64,000 nt of DNA. It comes from Mucilaginibacter sp. cycad4. GTDB taxonomy: Bacteria > Bacteroidota > Bacteroidia > Sphingobacteriales > Sphingobacteriaceae. The notes beneath the pieces are model-generated. The model was not told the DNA's origin and made no database searches. It saw only the letters and a list, made by a program, of their open reading frames with translations. The stretch spans positions 2,604,001 to 2,668,000 of the forward strand of contig NZ_CP139559.1 in assembly GCF_034263275.1 (NCBI RefSeq), written 5' to 3'. Below are positions 61,695-64,000 of this stretch, piece by piece; the stretch's first letter is position 1, and each line of letters starts with the position of its first letter. Position numbers and translations under genes: made by a program.

Positions 61695-63980
61695 TTACAA
61701 CCTACCTGTTCTTGAAGGTTGATCTTTACTTGACACATAGTTAAAACTCTGCACCTGATCGCCCAGTTGGATCTTGAACTCACCTGCTTCGGTAACCGTT
61801 TTGCTTACATCGTTCACAAAGGCCAGATCTTTAGGAGTTATTTTAAAAGTAACTGTTTTGGTCTCGCCGGGTTTCAGGCTGATCTTATCAAAAGCACGCA
61901 GGCGTTTGGTATCCGGTGCAATACTGGCGTAAAGCTGGCTAATGTAAAGCAACACAGATTCCTTACCTTCCAACTGACCGGTATTTTTGACATCTACAGA
62001 TATTGTCAGCGTTTCATTATCCTTAAGCTCAGGCTTGCTGATATGCAGGCTGCTGTAGCTGAATGTAGTGTAGCTGAGACCATAACCAAATTCATATAAA
62101 GGATTATATCCATGCTTATCATCAGGATTGCCGTTCTCCAAGTTTTTGCGGTAATAATTTACAAGCGCATTGGGGTAACGGGGATAAGTAACGGATAACT
62201 TACCCGATGGGTTCACATCGCCAAACAAAACACCGGCAATAGCATCCCCACCCTCGTTTCCCGAAAGATAAGCCATAATAGTAGCAGCGGATTTACTTTC
62301 AGCATCGGTAACAATACGCGGGCGGCCTTCGGCTAATACCAGGATCACCGGTTTGCCGGTTTTAGCCAATTCCAACGCCAGCTGGGTTTGTGCTGCAGGA
62401 AGGTTCAAATCATCAATATTGCCTACGTTTTCAGTGTAAGAAAGTTCGCCGAGGCAAAGCACAATAGCATCAGCGTTCTTAGCGGCCTTAACAGTTTCAT
62501 CTACGTTTTGCAGGCTGTCGAAAGATGCACCGGTTTCATAAGTTACGTTATCCTTCCCTATTTTTTGTTGGATAGCTTCCAGTATGGTGTTTTTGCCGGC
62601 CGCAAACTTATCCGATAAGTCACCCTGCCAGGTGTAGCTCCAGCCACCATCCAACGAGCGCATGGTATTTGCAGTAGGACCGGTTACCAGTACTTTCAGA
62701 TCCTTTTTAAGAGGAAGCACATGGTTATTATTCTTTAATAGCGTAATGGCCTCATTAGCCGCCTGCACACTGGCCTGCCTAAACTCATCCGATCCGAATT
62801 TAGGATAATCATCAGGGTTACCAACCGGGTGTTCAAATAAACCAAGCTCGTATTTAACCTTTAAAATACGGTGAACTGCCTCATTAACGCGGGCCATTGA
62901 TACTTTTCCTTCCTTCACCAGCTCAATGAGGTAGGTATAAAAGGTGTAATCATAAGGTACCATACTCATATCTACACCTGCATTTACAGCTATCATTACG
63001 GCATCCTTTTGAGTGGCCGCTACGTGGTGGCGATCATGCAGGTATTGGATATCGCGCCAATCGGTTACAGCAATACCTTCGAAATGCAGTTCTCCCCTTA
63101 GCACATCGGTTAACAAATATTTACTTGCATGAACAGGAACACCGTTAATTTCGCCCGAGTTGATCATCAGCGTCTTCGCTCCTGCTTTAACAGCTTCGGC
63201 AAACGAAGGCAAAAAATATTCGCGCATATAACGGTCAGGGATCCACGAAGGGGTACGGTCTTTTCCGCTTAGCGGGAAACTGTAGCCAAGATAATGTTTC
63301 ATACAGGCGGCAACATGGTATTTATCGCCCACGTCATTACCCTGGTAGCCCTTTATAATTTCGGCACCCATGGTTTTTACCACGTAAGGGTCTTCGCCAA
63401 GGGTTTCATAAATCCGCGGCCATAAAGCCGACCGGCCCAGATCCAGCACCGGCGAATAATTCCAGGGGATATAGCTTGCACGGGTTTCATAAGCGGTGAT
63501 CTCCCCCATTTTATGCGCCAGGCTTTTATTAAACGTCGCTGCAAGAGCTATTTCCTGTGGAAATAAAGTGCTGCCAACTGTATAGGTAACGCCATGAATA
63601 GCATCGATACCATAAATAACCGGGATTTTTAAACGGTCATGGTCGGCCGCTTTCTGAATCTGAGAGATCACATCATACCAATGGCTGCGCTCATATGCAG
63701 TGCCGGTAACATTCAATATTGAGCCTACGTGATATTTCATGATAGCCTCTTTCAGTTTATCAGGGTCAAGCTCATGAGCACCCGCACCTGTTTTTGAAAC
63801 CACATCGGATGTTACTTCAGTCATCTGCCCAACCTTTTCCTCAAGGGTCATTTGAGCTATAAGGGCGTCAACTTTTTTATCGATAGTCCCCATGGCAACC
63901 GGCTTCTTTTGAGCCAGCACTGTGTAGCTTAACCCATTGAGTAAAGCAAGTCCCATTACAGTAAGGTAAAGTTTTTTCAT
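61695..63980 (-). CDS. bglX: Exported glycoside hydrolase family 3 beta-glucosidase
   Basis: A 761-residue secreted enzyme with signal peptide LALLNGLSYTVLAQ. The GH3 N-terminal barrel begins LIAQMTLEEKVGQM and has the nucleophile Asp307 in GIAVTDWRD. The second alpha/beta domain (NEAITLLKNNNHVLPLKKD) and a C-terminal fibronectin-III-like domain (YEFGYGLSYTTFSYSSLHIS) complete the BglX layout. It cleaves terminal glucose from beta-gluco-oligosaccharides in the periplasm. The GH1 enzyme at 6.9-8.2 kb would act in the cytoplasm. The start is 21 bases inside the right end of the window, so its promoter is not visible. Confidence 0.94.
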   Translation of the reverse strand: MKKLYLTVMGLALLNGLSYTVLAQKKPVAMGTIDKKVDALIAQMTLEEKVGQMTEVTSDVVSKTGAGAHELDPDKLKEAIMKYHVGSILNVTGTAYERSHWYDVISQIQKAADHDRLKIPVIYGIDAIHGVTYTVGSTLFPQEIALAATFNKSLAHKMGEITAYETRASYIPWNYSPVLDLGRSALWPRIYETLGEDPYVVKTMGAEIIKGYQGNDVGDKYHVAACMKHYLGYSFPLSGKDRTPSWIPDRYMREYFLPSFAEAVKAGAKTLMINSGEINGVPVHASKYLLTDVLRGELHFEGIAVTDWRDIQYLHDRHHVAATQKDAVMIAVNAGVDMSMVPYDYTFYTYLIELVKEGKVSMARVNEAVHRILKVKYELGLFEHPVGNPDDYPKFGSDEFRQASVQAANEAITLLKNNNHVLPLKKDLKVLVTGPTANTMRSLDGGWSYTWQGDLSDKFAAGKNTILEAIQQKIGKDNVTYETGASFDSLQNVDETVKAAKNADAIVLCLGELSYTENVGNIDDLNLPAAQTQLALELAKTGKPVILVLAEGRPRIVTDAESKSAATIMAYLSGNEGGDAIAGVLFGDVNPSGKLSVTYPRYPNALVNYYRKNLENGNPDDKHGYNPLYEFGYGLSYTTFSYSSLHISKPELKDNETLTISVDVKNTGQLEGKESVLLYISQLYASIAPDTKRLRAFDKISLKPGETKTVTFKITPKDLAFVNDVSKTVTEAGEFKIQLGDQVQSFNYVSSKDQPSRTGRL

Positions 63981-64000
63981 GTTGTGAGAATTTGATATTT

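Noticed and set aside
1..64000. CRISPR arrays, tRNA/rRNA genes, prophage or insertion sequences
   Set aside because: Reading the gaps I found no regularly spaced repeats, no tRNA-like arms and no transposase or phage genes; the repeats present are palindromes without coding capacity.

Overview
The window is chromosomal DNA from a Bacteroidota bacterium, most likely a member of the Sphingobacteriaceae such as Mucilaginibacter or Pedobacter. This is inferred from protein wording (TPR-containing membrane histidine kinases, SusC-type TonB receptor, PorE-like OmpA protein, alpha-2-macroglobulin), from Bacteroidota-type promoters (TAnnTTTG at -7, sometimes TTG about 20 bases upstream), from weak Shine-Dalgarno use, and from palindromic repeats in many intergenic gaps. 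Coding density is high. I see no prophage, transposase, CRISPR array, tRNA or rRNA.

Layout. 1-8.4 kb: a truncated FAD-linked oxidase and folB, glutaryl-CoA dehydrogenase, two tandem paralogous TPR-histidine kinases, and a GH1 beta-glucosidase. 8.5-13.2 kb: a DinB-like protein, an overlapping lipoprotein/SCO/cytochrome c operon, the RNase P RNA gene (rnpB), an NtrC-like regulator with an altered GAFTGA loop, and a small lipoprotein. 13.4-23.2 kb: a clan GH-A hydrolase, fructosamine kinase-like protein, lepA, a gene remnant, folD, a Rieske protein, a lipoprotein, queE and a PorE-like protein. 23.2-33.8 kb: recQ, manC, rlmB, dnaB, chrA, a TPR protein, etfBA and a bifunctional nuclease. 33.9-38 kb: a nucleoside-type MFS permease, ThuA and a GMC oxidoreductase.

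38.1-48.3 kb is the most coherent functional block, devoted to assimilatory sulfur metabolism. It holds a MOSC protein, a SelW-like protein, an Rrf2 regulator, then a tightly overlapping operon of sulfite/nitrite reductase, uroporphyrinogen-III methyltransferase, a fusion of siroheme synthase to a TSUP transporter, and APS/PAPS reductase (cysH), followed by a TonB-dependent receptor on the other strand. The operon leader encodes a 26-residue peptide with two Cys codons, followed by mutually exclusive antiterminator and terminator hairpins. This looks like a classical cysteine attenuator and is the most interesting signal in the window. A related dyad sits upstream of the Rrf2 gene and at the receptor promoter, suggesting shared control.

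48.6-64 kb: proB-proA, a previously overlooked 30-residue membrane peptide gene with its own promoter and terminator, mnmA, topA, a small conserved protein, a giant alpha-2-macroglobulin and a GH3 beta-glucosidase. Many gaps between genes, especially convergent ones, are filled by inverted repeats. Several are nested palindromes with outer arms around an unrelated perfect inner hairpin.
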